Shown here piece by piece: positions 36,645 to 51,500 of a stretch of DNA of 64,000 nucleotides. The translations under genes and the position numbers were made by a program. The number at the start of each line of letters is the position of its first letter. Within the stretch, counting starts at the first letter, position 1. The notes beneath the pieces were generated by a model that was not told where the DNA came from, did not search any database, and saw nothing but the letters and a program-made list of their open reading frames with translations. The DNA is from Aphrophora alni (taxonomy: Eukaryota > Arthropoda > Insecta > Hemiptera > Aphrophoridae), in NCBI GenBank assembly GCA_963513935.1, contig OY740766.1:1022001-1086000 (forward strand), in the 5' to 3' direction.

Positions 36645-39469
36645 AATTTTCAAATGTTATCTTGAAATATACTCTAATTAATTATAAATGAATTTTTATC
36701 ATTCCTCTTATTCATTGACACAATGATACCAAAGATTGCAAAATGTCCACCAATTCTAAAAGTAATTTTTGACACCATTTTTGACTCATGGTAGATAAAT
36801 AAACCAATTTTTGTCAGATCTCATTAAAATTTGTTATATCAGCTCAGTTTAAACAATTTGAACAAGTTGATTAATTTAAAAAAAGTATTGGTCAATTTTA
36901 ATTTTAATCAATAAGGTAGGTAAGAGTATAAAGTACAACTACTATATATTTTAATTTATTGATGTTTATTTCGCTCATTTTTAAAGTATTAGAATATTAG
37001 AAGACTTTAATCATATTCAAAAAATACAATATAACAGAATTAATATAAGAGATTGTTCAGAGAATATAAGATTGGTATAACAAGTAGCATAAAAGCTTGG
37101 TGGTTATTTTATTATGTTAAACAGAGTGAATGATTTATCTATGTCTAAGCCATATTTGTTAAATAATCTCACAGCTTGAGTTTTATTGAACAAAATTTCA
37201 ACTATAACTACACGTATTTTATATTGAATTTGTAGATCTATTTATTTCCTACATCATCCCTACTATGAAAGACTGATGTTCAGATTGATGTTTTTTCTAA
37301 TATTAAATTTTGAGGTTAAAACTATCTCCAAGAAATTTTTATGGTGTCATTAACTTTACAGGAAATTTTGGAAACACAGTTTGACATAGAAACTTTAATT
37401 TTTTGTGCAGTTGTAAGTTTTACAGACTGAAATACTGGAGAAATTAAAATATTTATATAATTTTATTTACAATGATTATATTTACAGAATATCTTTTTGC
37501 TATTGTAAGAGAGAGAAAATTGTACAAAAAAAGGGAAAAAATTGTACGTTTATGCACCATTTATTTAATTGTACAAGCCCCTGGCAATAGTTTTCTTTTA
37601 AATTTTAATAAATTAATATAATAGTTTACATAATATAGGCTGTAGAGTTCCGCAAATGTAAAAATGGGTTTAGATAAAAAGTTAACATAAATTAGGTACA
37701 GTGTCCACTGACAAGAGCTCAACTCCAAGATGAATAGAGATCACCTGCTCAATTAATTTTACTGTGATGCAAAAGAGATAATGAGCTTAAAGGGGGGGGG
37801 AGGATTGTCCACGAAAACCATGGAAAGTGAAATATCAGTTAAAAATTAAGATTCTTTTTGATAAATTACCATTCTTAAACATATTTAGTACACTGCTAAC
37901 ATAAATAAAAAATTAGATATTTAAAATTCATAACCTCATTGGCCTTCTTCAAAGTATTATTGACTCTACACTCATTACTCACTCTTAGCTAATGAAATGG
38001 CCACTATGATAAAATGGGATTTATCTTCAGTTTTTAGAGTGTATGAGAAGATACAAACGTTTAGTTAACTAAACATATTTCAGCATTGCGCCAGAGATAA
38101 AAAAAATAAATACTACATAAATAAAAACTATATAATTGTGTACTGTAATTTGCAGAATTTTAAAACAAATGTGTCCATTAATTTTGCAATTAACAGTTCT
38201 AATTCACATTACAACATAAGTCTATTTAAAACGTTTAAGTAAAAGCCAAACTGAAAATTATTTCCATATTTCAAAGTTTTAATGAACATTTTTTATAAAC
38301 CATTGCTACAAATATTAGTATAAATATAATATATCCTTGTCTTGCAATGATATTGTGTGATACTAAACAATGAAAAATATATCCACATTTAATTTTTTTT
38401 CCCCTATTAAGAGTTAATCTTATTTTGGTTAACCTGTCCAGATCAGTAAATACATTCTAATTAACTAAAAACAATATGAGAATATCTACTTAACAGATTT
38501 TGTATTAAAAATATTTCAACATTGAGTGAGTAAAATGTTTTAAATAATAACACAATTATTTGAAAAAAATTCAAAAAATGCTTTCTATAAAATAAAACAA
38601 AGAAAAGGTAATAAACGAATTCTTAAAAATAAAAACCATGAAATTAAACATAAGACTAATTTCAATTTTACTTTGTTGAAGTAATACAAAACTAAAATTC
38701 ACTATTATAATGAGCAATACTTGTGAAAACTTCAATCACCAAAGAAAACTTTTCTAATACAATACAAGTTGGTGTTTCAATGTGATAACTTGGTCATTGA
38801 AACATATATTGTGTATAATTAAAAGTGTGTGTTGTGTTTTCTTTCATTTGGTAAAATATTCATGCTTTGAACCAGGATTACCTTCAAACCAGTCAAGCCA
38901 AATACTGTACTGGTAAGTTCCTGTAGAAACACATTAGTTATCAAAATTTAGTATTTCTCTGTACATAGTAGAGAGCATTAATGAACTTTTAACAAATAAT
39001 TATTATTCAGTCTTGTAATAAAATATATTGAAACAACACAATATATATTATGTTACAAATTAAAGAGTAAAGTATAAATTATATACACATAATAATATAT
39101 AATGTAAGAATATTATTTAAACTAATATAGTGTTTTGTTTTTTAACACAAAACAGAGCCACTTTATTAAAAATATATTACCTTTTCTAGAAATATATTCT
39201 TGACAGACCAAATTACTTTACTTAAATATCAACTAAACCTATAATTTTATAATAAAAAATAAATGTGATTTTTAAAATGCATGCAAACTTAATATACTTT
39301 AAAACTAAAAAAAAAAATGTGAGTTCTCCTATTTGTTAATTCTACCATTTCATTTATACATATACAATTATAGTATATCACATAAAATAGCTGCTACTGT
39401 TATTTGTTTGAGTTATTGCTGTATTCAGTCTGAAGCTATTTAGTAGAATGTATAAGTTATCGTCAGCGA
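36645..39469. other. Intergenic between convergent astacin 2 and Rassf
   Basis: 2.8 kb of AT-rich DNA without a supported gene. The left part should hold the astacin 2 3' UTR and the right part the Rassf 3' UTR (minus); a tttatt (AATAAA on minus) lies at 39172-39177. A G-run occurs at 37792-37800. Confidence 0.55.
36798..36803 (+). terminator. Candidate poly(A) signal of astacin 2
   Basis: AATAAA 154 bp after the astacin 2 stop codon, the first canonical hexamer downstream. Position is plausible, but the region is AT-rich. Confidence 0.35.
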
Positions 39470-39530
39470 TCATAACCTAACTTTCAGTTCATCCATTCGT
39501 TGTGTCATACGCCGTCCCATTTCTCGGTAC
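39470..39530 (-). CDS. Rassf: Rassf exon 9 (C-terminus)
   Basis: Acceptor ttttaag|G, then [19 protein letters not shown] and stop TGA. It completes the SARAH coiled coil; the Lys codon is split across the intron. Confidence 0.9.
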
Positions 39531-42500
39531 CTTAAAACAATAGTAAAAATATTAGCTGGTGAAAAGTATAATAAACAAGAAGAAATATATTTTTCAATAG
39601 GTTATTTTATTCAGATACATGAACTTTAACATGTCATTTCATAATCATAATACTAAGTAATCAAAAATATATCTCCAACTGTCCAAAATATACCAAATAA
39701 AAAAAACAGTATAATAAAATTTCTTTAAAGTACAAATGTAGATGTTAACTTATTTATATCAAAACCTTTTGAAAAAATCATGGTTAACAATGTAGGTCTA
39801 CTATGAAGACTTTTATCATATTGGGTGTACAAATTATGTTAAGTTGTCATGGATTTCACTTCATGAAACTATGACTTTACACAGGGTGAGCGTGTTCTGT
39901 ACCTCTAAAAGTAACCCTGTTGCACTGTAAATCCCAGCGCTCATTATGAAGGAATTTGGTACTACACAGGTCAAGCTGTTTTGTTTTGCTGAAAATATAA
40001 CTGATTCTCACACATATCCTGAATAAGTTTCCAAACACTTCCCAGTTGTAAACAACTTATTAAATCACCTTTATATTCAATGTGTTAATCTTAAGTAATT
40101 TGATAAACTACATCGATGTCGGATATCTATTAATAACTGATCTGATCTAACAAATTTGCTGACTCTTACTAAAATTGTTGTCCTTTTTCTTGTTTTTCTT
40201 TATATCGTGGCTCACACATTTTTATTGTTTACTTAAAAGAGATTTTTTGGACAACATTTTATACTTTATAACTAAGTCTAGTTTTGTCACAGTTGTAAAC
40301 TAGTCACAAAAAATCTGTTTCTTTCCAATCAGCTGGGGGAATTTCCATTTCAAATCGCAACATCTTTATCTACAGAAAAATCTTTCCAAATGGTATTTAT
40401 AAAACGCCACACTATTTATTCAACTGGTCCAACCACCCTGCACTTACAGCAAAGTCGCTACTGCAGTTGAATCTTGATAGTCCGATTATTGTCAGTTGAA
40501 ACATTTGATAATCTGAAAAGCCTCTTACTAGTACAAGTGCCGTAGCTCAGGGAAGGAGACAATGGTTTTTTTTCTGTCAAAACATGTGGTCCTGTACAGT
40601 GACCTTCGTTTATATGTAAAATCCTAATATAATACAATAATAAACTCTAATTGAGTTGTTTTCTGCTGTGCTACACTACATAGATAATTGTTTTTGTTAA
40701 AGTGTTAGTTTTTTCGCTTTTGTTTAAATGTCCTTCTATCACACAATGAAAGGTCAACCTTTAAGAAAATGTAAACATAAGAATTAATAACAGCTGAGAA
40801 ATAAGCTATAATTCAAAGACACAGATGCAGCGAGACACCAGCTACTATAGGTACAGTTTACGGTATCGGGTGGCCAACAGTTTATGATATCATTAAAAAC
40901 AAAGACAAAATAGAGGTTAAAATCTGTAGTTAGTAAACTAGGTGTTAGAGACAGGAGGAAGCATTTTATACATGGTTTCACCAACATAGAGAAAGACACA
41001 CTCCCATTTCGGGTGTGAAATGCTTTTGGGCAATGAGGAAATGTTCATTTAATTTTTCTACTACAACATGCTTGTTTACTGAAAATCTATGTTCGATGGA
41101 TGCATTATCACAGAATAAAACCAGTGCAAGTTTGATGAATCTTTCTAACTCTGAATGTTTCTTTTCTTCAACTACCAATACACCCACCCACATAACATGT
41201 AATCAAGTTTTTTTCTTTGCAAGCATCCTTCAATTTCTGTTTTACCTTTTCTTTTGAACAAACACTAAAATATGAAATATGATCTCTTGACAGCATCTGC
41301 TGTTACTGGGGCTAAGTGATTTAGTTTAACTAACTCTTCAAGGGGAAAATGTAAATGTGTGTTCAACTTTTGAATGTTCTCCTTTATTCTTTTAAATTTT
41401 AATTCCATTCCTGAATGCATGGTTGATGTCAATTTATAGACAAAATATTCCCAATCTCCAACTGTACTCATACCAACATCAAATTCTAGGGACTCTGAAT
41501 CAAATTTTTTAATAGCATAGACTCCTTCATTGTTACCACCACTAGAAAACAATAGAGTACTGTAGTTACAACTCACGGAATAATGACTATGCTGTCCAAT
41601 TCTCTTTACATAAAGTAAAATCATACAACACAATACATCAACATTACAAACACTCTTAATGAAATACTCTCACAAAATGAGGGAAAAGATTTATTTTCTC
41701 AACTATCGTCATATCAGATGACAAAGGTTCATTTCCTGTACTATCGCCTCGTCAGACAAGTGCAACTAATTTATTTTGCCTGTTTACTCATTAACAGTTT
41801 TAATTTTAAAGTTAAAACAGTGAACATCATCTGTTCCTGCGACTAAATGGCAGTTTTACTTTGCGGTAAGTAGACAACTTTCTATAAGGTGTGTAAGATC
41901 AAATTTCCTTCTTAAACTCTAACAATATATATATTGGTTTGTTTATTACTAAATTATATTACACCAAGGTTAATTATATGGAAGACATTCAAAGCCGGGA
42001 TTTTACTATGTAGTGTTCATTACTATAAATGATTTAATTTGGATTTAGGAAAGTGGAGTTGCCCAATATTATTTAAAATAATTTGTTCTATAAATTAAAT
42101 AATGGTAAATCATCTTACTTTGCCCTAATCCTGCGAACTTCTCTCTCCTCTTCATGATTGTACCTCTCAAGAATAGCTTTACATTCAGTTGTACTCAAGT
42201 TAAGGAACTGAGCTACTTCACAGCTGATTTCATCTGTACTGTGCCTATCCATTAAGTACAACTTGGCAACATCTTCATGAGGGCCCAACATAACTCGTAC
42301 TAACATTGGATACTCATCTTCTAAAAGCCTTCTTTGCTCTGCAAACAACATTCACAGACATATATAAACATAAACACTATACGATTACCTATGTTCACAC
42401 AATTTGAACAAACTAAAAAAACATGCAAATTATTTGTGTGGCAATGTATATTGGTCCTTATTTTAGTTTTTATGAATGACTATTTGGACTAAATATATAT

Positions 42501-45500
42501 TAAAAACAACCATCTCATTCAGTATGAATGTGAATTATTCCTTTGCAATGTTGAAAAAAAAAATCCAACTATTCATTAAACTGAAAGATTATTTCATACT
42601 AATATAAACAATCTTGCTACAATTACATTTTTATAATCAGTGGCAACAAAACAGATAGTTTCTTTAAATTTATTAAACTGATTTTGTTTATGAAAAATAT
42701 ATTTATGTACATATTAAAGTGAATAGAAGAATGAAACGAACCAAACTGTTAAGAAGAAAGAGAGAGCTTAAAGAGATATGACTGAAATTAACAGTAAGAG
42801 ATCAATCAGAAATATACATAACCAAAACATAGAATAAGCCTGGGTTCGACACTAATATAGCAATATTAGTCGCTGGTAGAATGGAAAAGACTGGATTGAT
42901 TAGCCAATCTAGTTGGTAGCTACTGTGCTGGAATCATGGAACAATCATATCTAGACAAACATTAACTCTTCTGGAATTAAGCATGGAGTCTTTTTTAGAA
43001 TGACTGCCTCTATTAATCTAATTAAACTTCTCTTAAAACATAACCTTTATAGTTATCTATAATTGTTGTGTACAATAACTAAATATTCCTAAGTTAGTTG
43101 CTAAGTCACTATTGCAGAACGACAAAGAAAGAGATAGGTATATACTATTGCCGGAGGACCATCAATCCAAATGAATGTGTATTAACTAGAAGAGTTGTCA
43201 TGTTTACTAAAATTAAAAGTACAAAATCAAATTTACTAAAAAAATATACTTTATCTGGTCTTGAAGGTGTCCACCACATGAGATTGTAGCATAAAGACTT
43301 CACTCGTTGTTGAGTTAGCTGATTCGCACAAAGTTCATTTAACTAGTCATTATTTATACTTATTAATAATAGTAACGCATGATGTTTGGGTATATACATG
43401 ACTCAGTAACTTGAGATTGCATAATCCACCTTAATTATGAAATGCGTGTCGGACCAGGGCTTGGAGTTGAAATAATTAACAATGAAATTATTTCGAAAAT
43501 GAAATCCCAAAGAAGTGTTTGAAAACGCGGACTAGTGTTGATGTTGGTGTTGATAACCAATAAATTATTTAAGAAAAGAAATTGTCATAAAACACATCCA
43601 AAAAAGATTTGACATATGAGTTGCTAATACGCATCTGCCTTAAATAGTGGTTTTACTTGAACTGAACTGTACATGTAAGAGGTTTGGACTTGCGATTAGA
43701 TAAAGAAACCCGTTAGAAAGGTTTAGCTTGAAATTAGAAGACAACAGGCGCCACTACAAAAGCCCAAATACCAAACGATAATATTCATTAAGAATAATCT
43801 CCCAGAAATAAATATACATTACTCTACTTTTTGCAATTAATATTCAATTTAAATAAATTTGTTGTTGTTTAAAGTAAAAACTTGTGTCATGGCATAATGT
43901 GGCCCAGCCAAGTTTAAAATAGGATCTATTTAAAAAAATTTAACGGCTGAATGTTCTATAAAAACATAAACAAAAAACTGAACCTCCTTTGTTTAAGATA
44001 CATATATACTAGTTACCCATATAAACATTTCCTTAAATATTGTGAAAAAGTTCCCCAAAAACAAGAAAATGTAAGATAAGCATGCAATATTTGAAAACTT
44101 CAAGTAGAGTATATCCAAGCTAGCAGCCTAGATATGACCAACCAATTTTTTTATACTTCACAATGAATACACCTGAATAAAAATAAATAAATTAAACCTA
44201 CCTCCATTATCTCTAACAACAAACAGTGCAAAATTGTGAGGTTTACTATCAACTTTGTATTTGTCCAACATTAGATTTATGACTTCAATTGTAGAAACTA
44301 AAGATGTTACCCACACTGACATTTGACTGCCAAAGGGAGGAGTAAAAAAACTTGTTTCTCTGTTATAAAAATGGCCATTAATGGAGCACCTTCTTTTCAA
44401 CTTAGCCGTCCTCTCTCTACGTTTCCCAGATCGTCTTTTGATTGCTGTTGATCCTGTTCTTCTTCGAACAACAACAGACCCTTCACTTGCAATTTTTTCA
44501 TCTTCATCACTGCTTATTTCAAAACTTTCAGGCACACTATTAGAACGATCTATAACCCTTTCATTTTTTTCTTCTAACCGTTCTTCAAAATTTTGTGAAT
44601 ATTCATCATGACCAATTTCTGATTCAATAACAGGAGATTTTTCAATATCTTTTGATTGGCTGTTGACACTTTCTGTTGATGCTTGAGATACTATTGGTGA
44701 ATGTATGCTAGCTGGCATTGTTTGGTATAATTTATCACCTTCATCAACCTGCCGTTCTACCTAAAACATAAAATCAATATCCATTTACATATTATTCTCA
44801 GAAATTATTAAACATACAAATTTCAAAAACTACAATAAGGTCTCGCAAATAAAAATGATACTATTTGGAACCCACAACCAGAGAACAATTATTTTTTTTT
44901 TAACTTTGATTTGTTTATACTATCAGAGTGGCCACAGTCTTTAAATTATAAAATTTTCCAACTTTTCAAGATTTACATTGACCAATGAAATTCCTTGGAA
45001 CCCATAATTCATTATTTTTAAATAGATTTGTGACATGGTATGTACCATCAAGCTACACTCATGTTGGTATCTCAACCTAATAAACAGTTTATAAACCACT
45101 TATATCCTAAAATATAAAACTCTTTGATATGTTGGGTTAGTTAACACTTTAACCGTATCATGAATTTTCATTCACTAACAGTATCATCCGGTCTCTCAGA
45201 CCGGACATTTTTTTCTCCATTTTAGTTTTTTTTTTTACTTGAATCTCAAGGATTTATTTCAATTTAGCGTACATGTATGTATGAATTAAAATTTGCCATT
45301 ACAGTGCTTTAATTTTTTTAATTTGTACCATTTTGTAAATAATCACAAATTTAAATAATACACAATTAAATAATCGCAAATAATACGCAAATTCTACAAG
45401 TTTTATCATTAAAATTTTATAATCCAAACTACCATCGGTCAAGGTTTCATTAGATTATACTAACATTGGATTATCAAAGTTCTACAATCCTTTATATTCT

Positions 45501-48500
45501 GAAAATTATATAATTGTAAGTACTATTTAGAGACAAACCAGTAAAAGGTCATCTAGTTCGTCCCAATCTATTGTCTTAATGTCCAATTTAGGTGGCAGTG
45601 TTACAGATTTGTTAGCTAATATAGAAGTATCTGATTTGACGTCTTCTTGTGATATGGAATCTGTGAGTTCTTCTTCTTCTTCCTGTTCCACTTTCTCTGC
45701 ATTAACAGGTTCTGCTACTACAATCGTGTCTGTCTGAAAAACAAAAACAAAAGAACATTAAACAGCACTTAATTTGTTACAAATTAAAAAATAATGGGAT
45801 ATTTGTACTTAAAAAAAATATATATATATATTCCACAAAGTCCAATATTAAAATTAAAAATATCATGACCCATTTTTAAGCTAAAATAAACGAACCTAAC
45901 TTTAAATGGCCAATTAAATTTTATTCCACTTATTCAAGCAAACTTTTTTTCAATGTAAAATATATGTAGAACTAATGGTAATAACCATAAACCACAAAAC
46001 AATGTTCAGATTGTTATTTTAAAACATTGGCATTGTTTAATGTCAAACACTACCAACGAAAATAAACTTTACAAAGACAATATTTATTATCAGTAGTAGT
46101 ATAAAATGTACCTTCATATTGAAAACACTGCTTCGACATGAATTGCGTTTACGAATTGTCACAACAGTTCTTTGGTCATCATCTTCTTTAAGATGAATCA
46201 CACCCAATACTCCCCAGTGAATACGAATTGCCCCTTCCAAAACCAATCGACCATTTACCTGCAACAAGAAATAAATACAATACATACACACACCAGTTTA
46301 ACTTATTCAAGGGTGTTTATTTTAGTGATTGGACAAATTATACATTTCACAGACAAAGGGAAAATTAGTATTAGACAAAATTAATATCAGTACTAGGGAT
46401 CTGCTGAAATAATGACTGCAATCACAGTCAAAAGGTCGTGAACAATTTTTCCATTTTGTACTTATGCATGCATTTTATTGAACAAAATTACATCTGACCA
46501 TAAAATTATATACTTTAAAAAAGTTTTCTAGTCAAAAACATTTGAAATTTGCCTTCTAAAGCCTGCATTTTTTACTATTTTATGATCTTGTTATATAGCA
46601 AACACCCTTGTTTTATTTACATATTGGCTAGAAGAAAAGAATTTTAAAATCTACCTTATTTCAACATTTTGAAGCCTTTATAAGTTTAGATTTGATCAAT
46701 AACATTTATGAGCATTCTTTTAGACTTTTTGAAAAATATCAGATGTTAATACTCCAATACAGCAATCTCCGAGCATAATGAGTAGGAAAATAAGTTAACT
46801 ACAGTAGAACCCCTCTAATTCGCCCTTGGATGGTCCGTCACCTCGGTTAGTCCGACCGTGCTCGAGCTCTTGGCTATTGATATTATTCTGCAGACTTGTG
46901 GAATGTCTCACGCCTGGCGGGCGCCAATCTTTCCGGTTTGTTATCGCTATCGGTTTGTTATTGCTATCGCTTTTCCGCTTCAGTGCTGTGTCATCTCTCG
47001 TGAAAAATTAAACACTACAAAGCTTTTTTACAGATTCCCCTCTGTCAAGTCTTTTGACACATTTTACCGCGTCTGAAACGAAACCAACACACGCTTCCGT
47101 ATTCCCGTTTTCGTAACTCGCTCATTTTTATTTTTTGTATATACTGTACGTAGATCATAACCAGTCAAAGACAAGAAGAAAACTGAAAAGAAATGTTATA
47201 TTTTCCATAATGTATACTAAATTGATTCGTGGAAAAAAAGCGGCCCATCAAACGATGTTGCCTTTGTATGTCTGCTATACCGACGGGTGCCAATGCCGCG
47301 GTGTTTTTATGCCGCCGACAATGGGATATCGCTATCGACAAAATCGTTTGACTCGCCGCTGCTTTGGTGCCGCGGAGTTTTTACGCCGCCGACAATGGGA
47401 TACCGCTATCGACAAAGTCGTTTGACTCGCCGCCGCTTTGGTGTTTCAATTACAATTTATTTTCGGAAACTCTCATCCAACCAGTACACTACGATATAGG
47501 CCGGTTAACAGAAGTTCTACTGTAGTTGCAAAGTTTATATATAGACTTTATTATATAGACTTTTAAAAGTTTATATATCACTTATTTCACTTTAAAAAAA
47601 TCTGTTTATATAATACTGTATGTAATAAATATTGACTTTTTTCGGATAATCCGACCTTTTTTGCGTTCCGACCATGCCCCCAGTCCCGAAGGTGACGGAT
47701 TAGAGGGGTTCTACTGAAGAAAAATAAGAAAATAGGCCATGTTTCCGACATACAAATGGTGCAAATGTAATTATCTTTAAATATTTTCAGAAATTTGAAA
47801 GTAATCAGGTGTTTATACGACATGCAAATTATTCGTATAGGCAAAGTGAAAAGGAAAATATAAAGGTGTAATGTGTGGACAACATCTAGCCTAAATTTAG
47901 CGTGTGTCTTTAGATTAGAAAATAATAATTTCTGGGTAATTCCGGCACACCAAACTTACGCCGAAATCTAAGCCAGCTTTGAGGTTAGTAAAGTACCAGT
48001 TAGTTAGACACCCAATCACACAAAGAGTCTAACTCAACTAGCCCTTCACAAAATAGATGTTATTATTAATTACTGTGAATTTACAATTCGGTAATAAACA
48101 ATCGACCACCAATGGTCTTCTAGCCTTGGGATGGTTAATTAACCAGCCATTTGGTTATTAAGTTAAAACTTGAATATAAGCAACCACCCCAACACAATGT
48201 CATCTGTTGGTTCAACAACGACGCACTCTAGTTATCACCTGTCTAGATCAGTATCTGTGACTCTCTAATTTTCTAACCATTGAACCATTCCGTTAGCTGT
48301 GACAACACCAGTGAAGTCACGTTATAGTAAGTCTCGGGTCATCACAAAGTAGATCCATATCTCAGACACAAACGGTGCAAAATATAATTATATTTAAATA
48401 TATTTAAGAACTTTTTTTAATTATCAAGTGTTTACACTTCATACAAATTATTCATATAAAAATAATATTAGTGTACAATACCAATATAAAAATATATTCT

Positions 48501-51500
48501 ACATTGTTTTTAATGCATAAAATTAAACAATAAATGGATTAAATTTCTAGTTTATTTAAGCTACTAACCTCTCTACTACGGATTTCTCCACTCTTTCCAT
48601 CATAGAATTGATTAAAGACTTTCAACTTTGATTCCAAATGAGATCTGAAATATAAAATACCTTACATGAATATTGTAAACAGAACTGTGGAATAGAGACT
48701 AAAAGAAATACCACAACAAACTGAATGTTTAGCATGAGAAGGTGTTCAGACATTTTGTAGACAACTGCAAGACAAAATACTTACCCTCTTTATATTCCTA
48801 CATTTTTTTAACTTTAAACCCATCAAAGAACAAATCCAGAAATATTGAAAAATATACAGAAATTTTTGTGATCTCTATGGCCCAAAGGGATGATTCATGT
48901 AGTTTTGAATAATCTCTTCTTTTGGTGCTCCAATTAAATAATAAAGTACTATTTTTATTTTTGTTTTTAAACCTTCTCCTACTCCCTATACAAAATTTAA
49001 AAAACCTTTTAAAAAATGTTGTAATATGCTGATAAATGGAGACTCTATTATACCTACAATTCTCATGTAAAAAAAATACCGTACATGATAAAAAAGTATA
49101 AAATTTTTAATTGACTTTTCTTATTTTTTTTAAAACCCACTATTTTTTCCATGGATACCAACACCCTGGACAAATACTTTCCACTATATTTCTTGCCCCC
49201 CCCCCCTTGCTGCATCAATAATTCTATTACATTCTAATCTTATTATAGATTATACAAACTGTTGGACACAAACTATTTCAACAGTTTTACTATCTTGTAT
49301 ATTTTTTTTACATGAACTACGAGTAAATGCAAATGGTAACAAAATAAGGCACATATGTATGTTGATTAATTAAATTTAACCTTACCTCGGCATATTAGGT
49401 CCACACGATTTATTTTCAACTTTACCGAAGCTTGTGTGTGATTCAACTCGTGTTCCATGACCAAACAACTGTGGACCAAATAGAGCTCCATAGCAAGGCA
49501 CATGGCAATAAGGCACTCCTTTATGCTGAAAAAAAGAGCAATATATATATTGTAACGTAACAAATAATATTTATATAAAGAAAACTGCATTTTTATATTC
49601 TTTTTTTTTTAAATTGATTTAGCAACAGAGTCAAATATGTAGCCCTAGTTGTAGTTCTTTTTTTTTTCCTTTTCAAAAATATCATTAAATATAATACTGT
49701 ATATACATTATTTTCAATAAATAATAATAATAATAATAATAATAAAGCATATTTATATGCATGTAATAGCTGGGTTAACATCCAAATTAAAATTGCCTCT
49801 TGATGACCTCAAGATAAATTGTCTAATTATTGATCACAATATTAATATGGATAATTTATATATCACAACATGTTTTATATTATATGTTCACTATTACTGG
49901 CGCACAATATAAATTCAATCTATGCTAATATATTAATATGTAAAATGATCAATTGTAAATTAAATTGGTTTTTATAAGTGTAACAATAAAAGCGGTGAAA
50001 TGATACAAAATATCAATAAAGGACCTCTGAAGATTATATCATTCATACATTATGTCCTTAACACAAAATTGTATTTTATAATCTTGTATAATTAATTGTT
50101 TAAATATATGTAAATATTCACATCATCCAATAATCATACAAAAAAAAATCAATCATTTCACCCTGTAGATACAAAATAATTATGAAAATAAGATATAAAT
50201 AAATGCATATATGAACAAATATTTAAAAACTAAGTAACAATTCAATGCTATTTATAAAGTGAAATAGTACCTGATAATACAGAAGAAAAAGGAGTGAGAA
50301 GGCAACAATGACTTTGGGATTTCTGTCTAGGCTTATAACTGAATAGTTTATTTTAGGAGGTTGTTGCTGAACAGACTACTGATAATTAAACTTGAATGTT
50401 CTGTACAATTGCAAAATAGCAGAATATGTGTATGGAAGACATTAGATCTACCGGTAACAGGTAAATATCCATTTTGCACAATATTTGCACTTGGGTGACT
50501 ATTTATTTTTAAATACTATAAGCCCACCAATATCACAAAAGGAAGATTTCATTTTTAAAAAACTGCTTAAAACATTTTAAAGTATTATATTTATTTGAGA
50601 ATTAATCTGTGATGTTTAATTTAAACTCTAAAAATCTTACATACGGCTAATAAATTTTAGTTGTTTGTCTATTGTATATAAATCTGAATTCATTGTTATA
50701 AATGATAGTTTTTAAGTTGTTAGTTATGTTGAAAATCTTGAAAGATATAAAATTTTACGAGCCAAAGCATGTCGAGTGTTTAGGTTGAGTAGGAAGGAAT
50801 CTTGGGCCCAATACATTGGCACTATATCAAGAACTACACATGCATCAATACCCCATTTGGCAATAGAACTCTACGGATCCTCAATAATTTGAGTCTTGTA
50901 CTTTCTTTAATATACAAGTATTTTCGATGTTTTATTCTTCCAGGGCTGATTAAAATGCCACATTTTGATTTTCCACTGTCCATATTCATTAAGTACAATA
51001 CGCCTGATGTAATGTATTATCGGGAGTCCAGATTTATAATTACTGAATAATATCCATCTAGTAATATAATTTGAACTGGACAGTAAAATCGGTTATGCAT
51101 ATTACTCATCTGGACGGATATGTATGTATGGATTACCCTTAGTTTCTAGTGTTTTTACGCCAAACTCCTTGTTATTTTAAAAGGTATTAATAGTGTACCA
51201 TCTGGTTTTCATCAGTATCTTCTATGATCCGACTCCAAAAGTGCTTTCCAGGATATGTATTCTAAGAACCCCTATATGTGTACGCCAAATATTCTGTGTT
51301 CTACACACAGGCTTGGAGTATCATTTTCCTGGGTATCTGGGCATTACGGAATACAAGGAAAGGAAGGGAAAACCAGATGAAGCAGTAAAGGAAGCTACAA
51401 GTCAGATGTAAATCATTATATATACAGATGCCATATAACCTAATGTCTAATAATGTGTCATATTATTCACTGTACATATTTCAGAGAAAGTTAAGCAAAA

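Noticed and set aside
45140..45210. ttaacactttaaccgtatca with hairpin ccggtctctcagaccgg as a piggyBac-like end
   Set aside because: Only one end visible; no partner terminus found in the intron.
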